Shown here piece by piece: positions 19,909-28,202 of a DNA stretch of 64,000 nucleotides. Under the pieces are notes generated by a model. That model was given only the letters and a program-made list of their open reading frames with translations. It did not search any database and was not told the origin of the DNA. This DNA is from Sutcliffiella cohnii (GTDB taxonomy: Bacteria > Bacillota > Bacilli > Bacillales > Bacillaceae_I). How positions within the stretch are numbered: position 1 is the stretch's first letter; every line of letters starts with the position of its first letter. The stretch lies in contig NZ_CP018866.1 of assembly GCF_002250055.1 (NCBI RefSeq), forward strand, positions 78,001-142,000, given 5' to 3'. The position numbers and the translations under genes are program-made.

Positions 19909-20016
19909 ATGGATTCCGATAGTTGTAGTTTGTATTGGTTAGAAATGATTTTTTTACAAAATAATAAAAACAAAGTAATGACGGATATCCATTTCCACTC
20001 CTGTTATGTTTGGTAA
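19909..20016 (+). CDS. Possible 35-residue leader ORF between M-box terminator and mgtE
   Basis: ATG with an excellent site (GGGAGGTGAGG, two bases before the ATG). It begins MDSDSCSLYWLEMIF and ends in VW before TAA, just ahead of mgtE. The first 12 bases (ATGGATTCCGAT) recur exactly 110 bases later in frame with mgtE. The ORF may therefore be the former mgtE start cut off by a 98-bp insertion or duplication, rather than an evolved leader peptide. No homologue recognised. Confidence 0.4.
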   Translation: MDSDSCSLYWLEMIFLQNNKNKVMTDIHFHSCYVW

Positions 20017-20045
20017 TGATGGATTCCGATTTAGGGGGATTCGTT

Positions 20046-21413
20046 ATGGTGAAGTTAGATAAACAAACATTTGAAGAGTATACAAGTCAGTTAGTTGATG
20101 CTATTACAAAGCAGGATATGCCTCTTTTTAGGGAACTGTTTTTTGAGTTGCATCCAACTGATCAAATTGATGTATTGAATACATTAACGAAGAAACAACG
20201 TAGTATTTTTTATAAATATGTAAATCCAAAAGAATTTGCAGAAATATTTCAGGGGCTCTCCCTAGAAACTCAGACTATGTATATTGGTGAGTTACAACAA
20301 AACTATGCTATTGATGTTCTAAATTATATGCATGACGACGATGTGGCGGATTTCTTAGGAGCATTACCGGAAAAAACGAAAGAATTGTATCTTAACAAAA
20401 TGGATAAAGAAGATGCCCAAGATGTCATTCAATTGTTAAAGTTTGAAGAACAAACCGCTGGAGCCATTATGACAACAGAGTTTGTGTCAATTTCCTCCAC
20501 AGAGACAGTTAAGCATGTGTTGGAACAGTTGCGAGAGGAAGCTCCAGATGCAGAAACAATCTATTACTTGTATGTTGTAGATAGCAATCAAAAGCTAGTT
20601 GGGGTAGTTTCTCTTAGGGACTTGATTATTGCACCATTAGATGAGCAAATTGAAGAAGTGATGCTCTCGAGAGTAAAACATGTAGAAACAAATACGGATC
20701 AGGAAGAAGTTGCTCGTATTTTTAAAAAGTATGATTTCCTCGCATTGCCAGTGACAGAATCCGAAAAACTAGTTGGGATTGTTACTGTTGATGACATTAT
20801 CGATGTTCTAGAAGAAGAAACGGAAGAAGACTTTGGAGAAATCTCTGCAGTACGAGGTTCCCTTGATACAAAAGTATCTGCTTTCTCTGCTGCAAAGAAA
20901 CGTTCACCGTGGATTATTATGTTAATGTTTTTAGGCTTAATAACGGCAGGAGTAATTGGTGGATTTGAAGAAACGTTGGAAGAATATATACTGTTAGCCG
21001 TTTTTATTCCTTTAATTATGGACTCCGCTGGGAATACAGGAACACAAGCGCTTGCTGTTGTAGTCCGTAATCTTGCATTAGGTAACGACCGTACTTCGAT
21101 AGGAAAAATGTTGAAACGTGAGTTTGGGACAGGAATTATGCTCGGACTAATCTGCGCAATTACTTTGTTAATATTAGTTCCGTTCATTTATCCAGAGGGA
21201 GGATTATTATTAGCAGGTATTGTAGGTGTCTCACTATTCTTTACTCTTTGTTTTTCAACTATTGTTGGTGCAACAGTACCATTAATCATAAATAAACTTA
21301 AAATAGATCCTGCAGTTGCATCAGGTCCTTTTATTACAACGATAAATGATATTATGGGGTTGCTCATTTACTTCTCCATTGCAACCGCGTTATTAGATTA
21401 TTTGCCAAAATAA
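20046..21413 (+). CDS. mgtE: Magnesium transporter MgtE
   Basis: 455 residues from the ATG at 20046, chosen for the AGGGGGA site seven bases upstream; in-frame starts up to 12 codons earlier exist. Domain order: cytosolic MgtE N domain (about 1-130), paired CBS domains (about 135-255, DAETIYYLYVVD, VGVVSLRDLI, VGIVTVDDIIDV), a connecting helix, then five membrane segments (about 285-450). The pore signature PLIMDSAGNTGTQ is present. It forms a Mg2+ channel gated by Mg2+ binding to the N and CBS domains. The M-box upstream adds transcriptional control by the same ion. Confidence 0.97.
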   Translation: MVKLDKQTFEEYTSQLVDAITKQDMPLFRELFFELHPTDQIDVLNTLTKKQRSIFYKYVNPKEFAEIFQGLSLETQTMYIGELQQNYAIDVLNYMHDDDVADFLGALPEKTKELYLNKMDKEDAQDVIQLLKFEEQTAGAIMTTEFVSISSTETVKHVLEQLREEAPDAETIYYLYVVDSNQKLVGVVSLRDLIIAPLDEQIEEVMLSRVKHVETNTDQEEVARIFKKYDFLALPVTESEKLVGIVTVDDIIDVLEEETEEDFGEISAVRGSLDTKVSAFSAAKKRSPWIIMLMFLGLITAGVIGGFEETLEEYILLAVFIPLIMDSAGNTGTQALAVVVRNLALGNDRTSIGKMLKREFGTGIMLGLICAITLLILVPFIYPEGGLLLAGIVGVSLFFTLCFSTIVGATVPLIINKLKIDPAVASGPFITTINDIMGLLIYFSIATALLDYLPK

Positions 21414-21420
21414 AAGTTAG

Positions 21421-21452
21421 CCGATAGAAATTTTTCTATCGGTTTATTTTTT
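21421..21452 (+). terminator. Terminator after mgtE
   Basis: Perfect 10-bp stem CCGATAGAAA/TTTCTATCGG followed by TTTATTTTTTT. Confidence 0.9.
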
Positions 21453-21526
21453 TATTTGATAGGATTTTAATATTAAATACGTATTAATAGGCAGGTACCG
21501 AGTTATAGCAAGAAGGAGCGATACGT

Positions 21527-22062
21527 TTGAAAATAACAGCTGAAAATGTTGTACAACAAATTAAGTTAAAGAATGAAGAAGCGTTAACCTTTCTTATAAG
21601 TTCGTACGGTGGTCTACTTAAAGCGATTGTCCGTAAATATTTGCATGGTAATCAACAGGATATCGAAGAATGCTTATCGGATGTAATCGTATCTATTTGG
21701 TATCATATTGAGTCGTACGATGCGTCTAAAAATGAATTTAAGCAATGGATCGCAGCGATTGCGAAGTACCGAGCACTTGATTATGTAAGAAAAGGTGAAA
21801 GGTCTATGAAGTATAGGAGTAATGTTGAATTTAATGAAATGGTATATCGACAACCATCTGAAGAGCAAATACAGTACGACATTTCCCATTTGTTAAATGA
21901 ATTAAGTGAGACGAGCGAGCAATTTTTAAGAAATATTATGTAGATGGTGTACCCTCTAGAGAAATTGCAACACAATTTTATAAAAAAGAATCGTGGGTAC
22001 ATAACAAGTTATCGAGAGGTAGGAAAAAGTTAAAAACAATACTATTAAAAGGTGAGGTGTAA
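21527..22062 (+). pseudogene. ECF-type sigma factor gene with a -1 frameshift (second sigma locus)
   Basis: TTG start with AAGGAG upstream. The first frame encodes region 2 (IVRKYLHGNQQDIEECLSDVIVSIW, AIAKYRALDYVRK) and stops at 21943 right after SEQFLRNIM. The next frame continues without a gap into a normal region 4 (KKYYVDGVPSREIATQF, KKESWVHNKLSRGRKKLK) and stops at 22062, six bases before the DUF4179 gene. The switch falls at CAATTTTTAAG (21920-21930); one more T would restore a single 178-residue sigma factor. It is therefore a disabled gene, a sequencing error in a T run, or slippage-dependent expression. As written, the short product lacks promoter -35 recognition. Confidence 0.8.
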
Positions 22063-22067
22063 CCCAA

Positions 22068-23039
22068 ATGTCTATTTTCAAAGAATTAAACGATATAAAG
22101 CTAGATGTGAGTGAGTTTGAAGAGACGGCGCTATCAGAGCATGAAGAAAAAAGGTTGTTAAAGCGGGTAAATCAAAAACTTACGCCACGAAAAACTAAGA
22201 GGAAATGGCTAGGTGTTAGTATGGCGCTTGTAGCTGCTACAATACTCAGCATCTCGTTGACACTTGATAAAGGAACGATTGCGAGTATGCCATTTGTAGG
22301 TAAACCAATTGAGGAATATATAAATGAAATAAATACACCAGACTATTCTCCATACAAAACAGCTATTGGGGAAACAACAGAGAATGATTTAGGTAAATTA
22401 ACGTTAAATGAAGTAATGATGGATGATCAAAAATTATTTTTAAGTGCAACGTTTGAGCCAGCTGAACATGTAGAGTTTGATTATCAAACGGTAATTACGC
22501 CTAAGGTAAAAATAAATGGGGAAGACTACACATTTACTACTGGTTCTCAATCCATCGAAATAAATAATGAAATGTTTGCGATTTATAATGATATTAAGTT
22601 TACTCAACCGATTGCAACAGAAAACGTTACAATCGAACTTAGTTACGATACATGGGATACAACTACTGCTGTAGAAGAACCGTGGACATTTCAAACAGTA
22701 GTATCTCAACAGAAATTACTTGCAGAAAAGAAAATTTATGAAATGGATAAAGAAATGACATTAAAAAATGGAGAGATTGTTACCATTGAAAAGGTTGTAG
22801 CAACACCGATATCGACTACTATTTACTTCGATTTATCTCAAAGTAGCACGGAAGAAGTTAACTTTAGAATTGAATCTGCTAATGGAATTGTTCATGAAGG
22901 TGGAACATCTTATCGGTCGAATGAGAGTGGAGAAATATCCTATACAGAATATGTTTCATTAGGAGAAGGGCATTATTTCTTAGTAGCGTACAATGCTAAT
23001 GACGGTACTGTATTGAGCGAACCTATTCCTATTAACTAA
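22068..23039 (+). CDS. DUF4179-like membrane protein, probable anti-sigma factor of the frameshifted sigma gene
   Basis: 323 residues: cytoplasmic N-terminus of about 47 residues, one membrane segment (about 48-66, WLGVSMALVAATILSISL), then an extracytoplasmic DUF4179-like region. The layout repeats that of the gene at 8196-9572: FVGKPIEEYINEI after the membrane segment, then a beta-rich domain. The last part (about 215-323) is a further beta-sandwich-like domain. An AGGTGAGGTG site lies within the end of the sigma reading frame, so translation is coupled to it. If the sigma factor is dead this protein has lost its partner. Confidence 0.7.
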   Translation: MSIFKELNDIKLDVSEFEETALSEHEEKRLLKRVNQKLTPRKTKRKWLGVSMALVAATILSISLTLDKGTIASMPFVGKPIEEYINEINTPDYSPYKTAIGETTENDLGKLTLNEVMMDDQKLFLSATFEPAEHVEFDYQTVITPKVKINGEDYTFTTGSQSIEINNEMFAIYNDIKFTQPIATENVTIELSYDTWDTTTAVEEPWTFQTVVSQQKLLAEKKIYEMDKEMTLKNGEIVTIEKVVATPISTTIYFDLSQSSTEEVNFRIESANGIVHEGGTSYRSNESGEISYTEYVSLGEGHYFLVAYNANDGTVLSEPIPIN

Positions 23040-23046
23040 GTAGAGA

Positions 23047-23082
23047 AAAAATGCGCTGTGATTGGACAGTGCATTTTTTTGT
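23047..23082 (+). terminator. Terminator after the second DUF4179 gene
   Basis: 13-bp stem AAAAATGCGCTGT/ACAGTGCATTTTT (one G-U), 6-base loop, T-run. Confidence 0.9.
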
Positions 23083-23134
23083 TTTAATCAAGTGTATTCT
23101 ATGAGATATAATCAAATATAAAGGGGAGGTTGCT

Positions 23135-23434
23135 ATGAAAAAGATTGATGAACACTTCGAAACAACGATGGAAGCTTGGGGCATGATGCAAAAGACTTCT
23201 GGTGATGAAGGGGCAGAATGGGCGGAAAGATTTGAGCGCTATTTTTATGAGTTTATTGAGGAATTAAAAAAGTGGTGGATGACTCTAGATTCAAAACCGA
23301 CGACGATAGAAGAACTGGAAGAGTTACCAGAAATAAAAAAGTGGATGGACAAAATTCCTGCACCAGTACAGCTAAACTTTTTAACAGAATTAGAGGATAT
23401 GTTGGAAGGTGTAGATTCAGAGCGATTTGATTAG
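23135..23434 (+). CDS. Hypothetical acidic protein (99 residues)
   Basis: Small, soluble and acidic, predicted mostly helical. It is rich in Trp and Glu (AEWAERFERYFYEFIEELKKWWM) and ends PAPVQLNFLTELEDMLEGVDS. AAGGGGAGG precedes the ATG. Its own terminator has been split by a mobile element. No family recognised. Confidence 0.6.
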   Translation: MKKIDEHFETTMEAWGMMQKTSGDEGAEWAERFERYFYEFIEELKKWWMTLDSKPTTIEELEELPEIKKWMDKIPAPVQLNFLTELEDMLEGVDSERFD

Positions 23435-23510
23435 TCCATTAAATAACATGCTCAGTACTTAACAAGTAGTTCAGTTTTGGTGTACAAAAACTAAAAATGT
23501 ATTATAAAAT

Positions 23511-23550
23511 GAGCATCAAATTGCACTATGATTTGATGTTCTTTTTTTAT
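23511..23550 (+). terminator. Terminator-like hairpin inside the left end of the 989-bp element
   Basis: GAGCATCAAAT pairs with ATTTGATGTTC (one G-U), 9-base loop, then TTTTTTTATT. It may block read-through into the element. Confidence 0.75.
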
Positions 23551-23852
23551 TGTGATACCAACGTTTACTACGGAAATGCACTTTGAAATGCGACTAAAAA
23601 TGTAGACTAATTTGCAAGGATGAAATAAATATTGTAGGCTTGCAAATTCGATTGCAGATTAAAGTACAAATACGGTGTTTTAACTATTACCAAATTGATT
23701 TATAGGCAATAAAAAAAGAACTTGGCTTATATCCAAGCTGTCACTCGCTGTATTGTTCTTCTTCTACAATCGCTCCAATTATTTGAAGAAGATAAATGAC
23801 ATTAAACGACGATTACACCATTTACTTGAACATGGGCTTTCACACCATAAAG

Positions 23853-24206
23853 TTAGATTATTTTACAAATAGTTCGCGTAGTTCCCCAAAATATAAAGCG
23901 GTATACAATTGCAATAATAAAAAAAATATAAACAAATTCAAAAAGAGAGAAGGGCTCATAATCGATTGAATATGAATTAGCAAAAATTAACATTAAAGAC
24001 AATAAATCAATTAAAGATTTTTTAAATCCATTTTCCTTGTACAAGTATTTAGTTTTTTTGAAATTAAATACATCTTTTAATTCCTCACTAAAAAATCCTT
24101 TGACTAATCCTAAACTTATTAAATAAATTCCCATAGCAGGTCCATAAGCCATATTCATAAGCTGTGTTACAACACAATAAATTATGGTGAACAAAAGTAA
24201 ATACAT
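23853..24206 (-). CDS. Small membrane protein carried by the 989-bp element
   Basis: 117 residues with about three or four membrane segments: MYLLLFTIIYCVVTQLM at the start, LIDLLSLMLIFANSY in the middle, and FVYIFFIIAIVYRFIFW near the end. A charged central loop (ELKDVFNFKKTKYLYKENGFKK) lies between. The ATG is preceded by AAGGAGAAG, a convincing site. It is the sole passenger of the transposase-less element. No family recognised; an immunity or regulatory role cannot be inferred from the sequence. Confidence 0.6.
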   Translation of the reverse strand: MYLLLFTIIYCVVTQLMNMAYGPAMGIYLISLGLVKGFFSEELKDVFNFKKTKYLYKENGFKKSLIDLLSLMLIFANSYSIDYEPFSLFEFVYIFFIIAIVYRFIFWGTTRTICKII

Positions 24207-24490
24207 TCTACTCTTCTCCTTTTTTTTATTAATACAGCTAAAAGACCTTCTCTACATTTTGCCCTTTAATGGAATAAGAAAAAATTTCATATCTATATAA
24301 TACCACAAATTTCCCAATTATCTTTTAATTTACAGATGATAATACAATTACATACTCATTTTATAAGAAAATAGTGGTGCAATTTTAAATTAAAAAGTAG
24401 TCCATTTTGGACTACAATTTATAGTTTTGTACTCCAAAACTGAACTACTTAAGTACTTAATACTGGGCTTTTTTTACTAGAAAAAGTACT

Positions 24491-24646
24491 TTATCCACAA
24501 CGCTAGATTAACCATATGTAATCCCTTTCAAACTTATCCAATAAGAAGCTAGTTTTCCCACAGCTTTATCCCCAAAAATGTAGTTGATGGCGGTTATCCA
24601 CATGCGTTTTATTGAAAAAATTAAATAAGAATCGGATTTATCCACA
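24491..24646 (+). promoter_or_regulatory. DnaA-box cluster
   Basis: Three perfect TTATCCACA boxes, all on the plus strand (24491-24499, 24594-24602, 24638-24646). TTATCCCCA (24566-24574) differs at one base and TTATCCAAT (24534-24542) at two. Five boxes in 156 bases of an intergenic region far from any dnaA/dnaN gene recall the chromosomal DnaA-box clusters of B. subtilis that tune replication initiation or local transcription. Confidence 0.7.
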
Positions 24647-24727
24647 CAGATGGCTCATGCTTGATGAAACATATTTAAAAAATAATCGTATTTATTAGAC
24701 AGGGATATGAAAAGGGAGGGTTTTTCT

Positions 24728-24910
24728 ATGGAAAACGAAAAATGTCTTAAGTGTGGTAATGCTGAATTTGTAGAAGCGACAGATTATATGCCGTTAAAAC
24801 CAAGCAAATTATCTGTCAGTGGTGCAAATAAAATTTTTACTTTTTGTTTACAGTGTGGAGAAGTGCAGTCTATTCGAATTGAAAATACCGAAATTTTTAA
24901 AAGAAAATAA
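24728..24910 (+). CDS. Small zinc-ribbon protein
   Basis: 60 residues from the ATG at 24728, chosen for the AAAGGGAGGG site; a start seven codons earlier overlaps that site. C-x2-C (CLKCGNAEF) and a second C-x2-C (FCLQCGEVQS) about 40 residues later form a single rubredoxin-like zinc ribbon. Nucleic-acid or protein binding is usual for such ribbons; no specific role is known. It lies just downstream of the DnaA-box cluster, which could control it. Confidence 0.65.
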   Translation: MENEKCLKCGNAEFVEATDYMPLKPSKLSVSGANKIFTFCLQCGEVQSIRIENTEIFKRK

Positions 24911-24925
24911 AGTCATGCTCTACAA

Positions 24926-25062
24926 AGAGGAGGCTGGGACAAAACTAAAATGGTCATGATAAAAAACGAACAATTGCAGAATTTCCGGAGCGGGTTATTT
25001 GCACTCTACTATTTTTTGTTCGTTTTTAACTTTTATAAAAAAAGTTGTGTCCCAACCTCTCT
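24926..25062. repeat. Long Firmicutes-type inverted repeat between convergent genes
   Basis: The outer arms AGGCTGGGACAAAACT and AGTTGTGTCCCAACCT pair, and inner arms AAAAAACGAACAA and TTGTTCGTTTTT (about 24961 and 25016) pair within them. This is the GGCTGGGACA-type hairpin seen repeatedly in Bacillales intergenic regions. It probably ends transcription of both flanking genes. Confidence 0.7.
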
Positions 25063-25075
25063 TGAGTTTATAGAA

Positions 25076-27019
25076 CTAATTCTCCTCTTCTAACGAGATG
25101 CCTTCTACATATTTCCGGTTCATGTCTTTTTTCGTTTTTCGGTATTCTTTACTTTTGAAAATGATGTCAAAATCATAGTCGGGTGGATAAAGCTCTTTTG
25201 CTGCGATTTTTAATTCGATTCGTTTGTAATTAATCGTTCTTTTTTCTCCTTTTACTTGAACGATGTAATCGCCATGATCATTTGGTCCTTTGTAAACGAT
25301 CCCTGTTTCACTAGTTGCAAGTAGGATGACGTTATCGCCTTGATTATATAACGTAACCTTGGAATGTAATGCTTGCTCCTGAGGTTTTTTCTTCAAATTC
25401 GTTCGAGCATATTTATTTACAATGATTTGCTTCTGATAGTTCGGCGTTTGCAGTTTCTCATCGTCTACATTTTGATGAAAATCTTTAAATTGTTGATATG
25501 CCTTTTCATGCGCACGTTCGATTAGTGTTGGATGCATTCCTAATTTGGCTGCAATGTCAAACGCTTGACTCTGACCACTTTTGCCGAGTAATAATCGATA
25601 AGTAGGCTGTAATGTATTCAAATCAAACTCCATCGAACCGTTTAAAAAGCCTTCTTTTTCATCAGCGAACTTCTTCATTTCACTATAGTGCGTAGTGGCA
25701 AATAAAGTTGCCCCTTTATCATATAGCTGTTCTAAAATAACGATTGCGAGTGCCATTCCTTCCCGTGGATCTGTGCCGGAGCCGAGTTCATCAATTAAGA
25801 CGAGAGACGCATCGTTCGTTGTTTGCAAAATATCAATAATGTTCACTAAGCGCGAGCTAAACGTACTTAAGTTTTGTTCTATACTTTGACCATCGCCAAT
25901 ATCGACAAAGATATGTTGGAAAATGGCAATCTCGCTCTCCTTTTTTGCAGGAATCGGAAGGCCAGCCTGCGCCATTAGCGTTAAGAGCCCTACTGTTTTT
26001 AACGTAACCGTTTTACCGCCGGTGTTCGGTCCGGTAATGACAAGAGCTCGTTCTTTATCACCAAACGGAATCGTAAGAGGGACAGCATTGCTTCCAAGCA
26101 TGGGATGGCGCGCTTCTTTTAAATGTATGAGGAACTCTTCATTGATGATAGGAATTTCTGCTCTTATCGTCTGACTGTACTTCGCTTTTGCGAAAAGCAC
26201 GTCATAATGATGCATTGTTTCAACGGCAATGATGATCTCTTGCTCGTGTTCAATGAAAAGTTGTGTAAGTTCGTATAGGATACGCTCTACTTCTGATTCT
26301 TCTGCAAGCTTTACTAATTCTATTTCTTCCTGAATGGCACTTAATTGTATTGGTTCCATGAAAAGGGTAGCTCCTGAAGCGGACGTATCAAGCACAGTTC
26401 CTTCTATCTTCTTCCGATATTCTTTTTTTACTGCTAGGACGTAGCGACCGTTTCGTTCGGAGACTGTTGTATCTTGCAAGTAAGGTGAAATTCTACCACT
26501 CTTTACTAATGATTGCGCCTTTTCTTTTAACTTTTCGTAATGGTTTGCTAGTTGTCTACGTAAATAAATAAGATCGCTCGAAGCATAATCGTCGACCTGC
26601 CCATTCCGTAGACAGCGACTTATTTCATTTTCTATTGTTGATAAATTTCCGATAGATGCGGCATATATACTCACATTAGGACCTGCATATTCCTTATCTT
26701 TCATAAATTGCTTCAGCTTTTGACAATGGTCTAGAAACGAAACAATTCTCGTGAGTTGATCCACTTTTAAGGCGATACCTTTTTTAGCTTGGGTCACGTA
26801 ATGACCGATATCGTCTAATGAATGAATAGGGACGCTACCACTAATAGAAAGGATGTTCATCGCTTCTTTAATTTCTTGTAAAGAGTGCTCTATTTTCTTC
26901 TTATTTTGAGATGGCCTTAATAATGAAATCGTTTCTTTTCCTCTGTTCGTTCGTGCGAATTGTGATATTTCATTTAGTATTTGATAATAACCTAGTGCTT
27001 CCATTGTTTGATGGTTCAA
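25076..27019 (-). CDS. MutS2-like ATPase without the Smr nuclease domain
   Basis: 647 residues, against about 785 for MutS2. The N-terminal core and lever regions (1-300) carry long helices, followed by the ABC-type ATPase with Walker A GPNTGGKT (330-337), STFSSR (385-390) and Walker B LVLIDELGSGTDP (406-418), and the ATTHYSEMK segment. The C-terminal Smr endonuclease domain is absent; instead there is a basic region and a beta-rich KOW-like part (about 555-615). It belongs to the MutS2 branch, and a role on DNA or on stalled ribosomes is inferred. The start is TTG, eight bases after AAGGAGG. Confidence 0.85.
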   Translation of the reverse strand: MNHQTMEALGYYQILNEISQFARTNRGKETISLLRPSQNKKKIEHSLQEIKEAMNILSISGSVPIHSLDDIGHYVTQAKKGIALKVDQLTRIVSFLDHCQKLKQFMKDKEYAGPNVSIYAASIGNLSTIENEISRCLRNGQVDDYASSDLIYLRRQLANHYEKLKEKAQSLVKSGRISPYLQDTTVSERNGRYVLAVKKEYRKKIEGTVLDTSASGATLFMEPIQLSAIQEEIELVKLAEESEVERILYELTQLFIEHEQEIIIAVETMHHYDVLFAKAKYSQTIRAEIPIINEEFLIHLKEARHPMLGSNAVPLTIPFGDKERALVITGPNTGGKTVTLKTVGLLTLMAQAGLPIPAKKESEIAIFQHIFVDIGDGQSIEQNLSTFSSRLVNIIDILQTTNDASLVLIDELGSGTDPREGMALAIVILEQLYDKGATLFATTHYSEMKKFADEKEGFLNGSMEFDLNTLQPTYRLLLGKSGQSQAFDIAAKLGMHPTLIERAHEKAYQQFKDFHQNVDDEKLQTPNYQKQIIVNKYARTNLKKKPQEQALHSKVTLYNQGDNVILLATSETGIVYKGPNDHGDYIVQVKGEKRTINYKRIELKIAAKELYPPDYDFDIIFKSKEYRKTKKDMNRKYVEGISLEEEN

Positions 27020-27088
27020 TGGTAAATCCTCCTTTAATAATAAATAATTTTCATGAGGAATTGTTCAAGGGCTTATGAAAATAAATAA

Positions 27089-27200
27089 GCCGCCATGAAC
27101 AAAGCGCTCATGACGGCAAAAGATAAACCTTGGGCATGTAATAGTTTGCCAAGGTTTTTAAAATATAAAAAAACCATAGGCAAACATACATCACCATGGT
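27089..27200. other. Three hairpins in a row in a 390-bp gene-free gap
   Basis: H1: GCCGCCATGA/TCATGACGGC (27089-27117). H2: AAACCTTGG/CCAAGGTTT (27125-27157) followed by TTTAAA on plus. H3: ACCAT/ATGGT (27173-27200), flanked by runs of T on both strands. They lie between the hemolysin III gene and the MutS2-like gene, both on the minus strand. They could be tandem terminators or a leader; the rest of 27020-27410 holds nothing I recognise. Confidence 0.5.
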
Positions 27201-27410
27201 CTATTTTTGATAGGTATGATGCGTGTTCTTAACGTTCCAAAAGAAGCCATAGTGAAATAAACATAGCCTTTGCTATATTTTTGCTTCTTCCAGTTATCCA
27301 ATTATGGATTAGTCAAGAACCACCGATAACATAAACTTCTACTCCTTTTTAGAAAAGGTTTTTTCCTTACTCTTCCTTTATATCCTATTCTTGTTTTATA
27401 AGTCAAGTCA

Positions 27411-28058
27411 CTAAATAACATAAAAATAAACACATAAAAAGTGAGCGAAACTGCCTAGCAAAATATATAGGTGGAAAATTTCATGGAAGCCCCAATTTTT
27501 AAAGGAAAGGAAACTTGGTTTTACCGCATAAATAATGCCTCCAACTGTATAAATAAGACCGCCAGTTACTAACAAAATCATTCCTTTTGTACCAAGGGCT
27601 GAAGCTAAAGGACTTGCTACCGTTATAATAATCCATCCCATTGCTATATAAATGCTAGTAGATAACCACCTTGGACAGTTAAACCAAACTAATTTAAATA
27701 ACACACCACATATAGCTAGGCCAACAATAATTGTAAACATGATCCATCCAGTTGTCCCACTTAAACTTATTAAACAAAAGGGTGTGTACGTTCCAGCAAT
27801 TAGGATGAAAATCATCGAATGATCAATCCGCCTTAAACTGGCAATGACTTTCGCATTACTTTGAACAAGATGATAGATAGTAGAAGCAGAATATAAAAAA
27901 ATTAAACTTAATCCGAACAAAATGACCGTAAAAAGTTGAAGTGGCGACCCGTTATTACTAGCTACTTTAATGACCATTGCAAGTAATCCTATGAACGACA
28001 GAACAGCACCTACTAAGTGAGTATACGTATTAATTGGTTCTCTAACATAGATATTCAA
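27411..28058 (-). CDS. Hemolysin III / PAQR-family membrane protein (YplQ-like)
   Basis: 215 residues with seven membrane segments. PAQR metal-site motifs are present: REPINTYTHLVG at the N-terminus, SASTIYH and RIDHSMIFILIAGTYTP in the middle, and HEIFHLYILLGSFAHF at the C-terminus. The conserved Ser, Asp and His residues form the zinc site of this family, thought to be a membrane hydrolase; bacterial members influence membrane fluidity. The name hemolysin is historical. Divergent from the DUF1836 gene. Confidence 0.88.
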   Translation of the reverse strand: MNIYVREPINTYTHLVGAVLSFIGLLAMVIKVASNNGSPLQLFTVILFGLSLIFLYSASTIYHLVQSNAKVIASLRRIDHSMIFILIAGTYTPFCLISLSGTTGWIMFTIIVGLAICGVLFKLVWFNCPRWLSTSIYIAMGWIIITVASPLASALGTKGMILLVTGGLIYTVGGIIYAVKPSFLSFKNWGFHEIFHLYILLGSFAHFLCVYFYVI

Positions 28059-28202
28059 GTTTTATCACCTCTGTATAATGGTATGTAGTTTTAATAACTA
28101 CTTGTAAATATAATATATACTATATCACGTCGTCAACTATTAACCTTTTGTTTTTTTATGATAAAATGGTGACAACTACTTTTATGGCAGAGGTTAAAAC
28201 AA

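Larger units (their letters stand above)
23463..24451. mobile_element. 989-bp element with long terminal inverted repeats and no transposase
   Basis: The ends are inverted repeats of about 28 bases. The left begins AAGTAGTTCAGTTTTGG then TGTACAAAAACT; the right, reverse-complemented, reads AAGTAGTTCAGTTTTGG then AGTACAAAACT. The 9-bp direct repeat AGTACTTAA flanks it (23454-23462 and 24452-24460). Removing the insert and one copy restores a terminator hairpin GCTCAGTA-CTTAA-TACTGGGC plus seven Ts for the 99-residue gene. The only gene inside is a membrane protein (23853-24206, minus). No transposase remnant was recognised, so it is non-autonomous. Confidence 0.7.

Noticed and set aside
21920..21930. 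Programmed -1 ribosomal frameshifting in the sigma gene
   Set aside because: CAATTTTTAAG does not fit the X-XXY-YYZ slippery pattern and no following pseudoknot or upstream stimulator was seen; a lost T is simpler.
24491..24646. The DnaA-box cluster as the chromosomal origin
   Set aside because: No dnaA, dnaN, rpmH or other origin genes are in the surrounding 64 kb, and no clear AT-rich unwinding element with trios was found beside the boxes.
24926..25062. T-box or other riboswitch in the long inverted repeat before the MutS2-like gene
   Set aside because: It lies downstream of both convergent genes, lacks T-box landmarks, and matches the common GGCTGGGACA-type intergenic hairpin.
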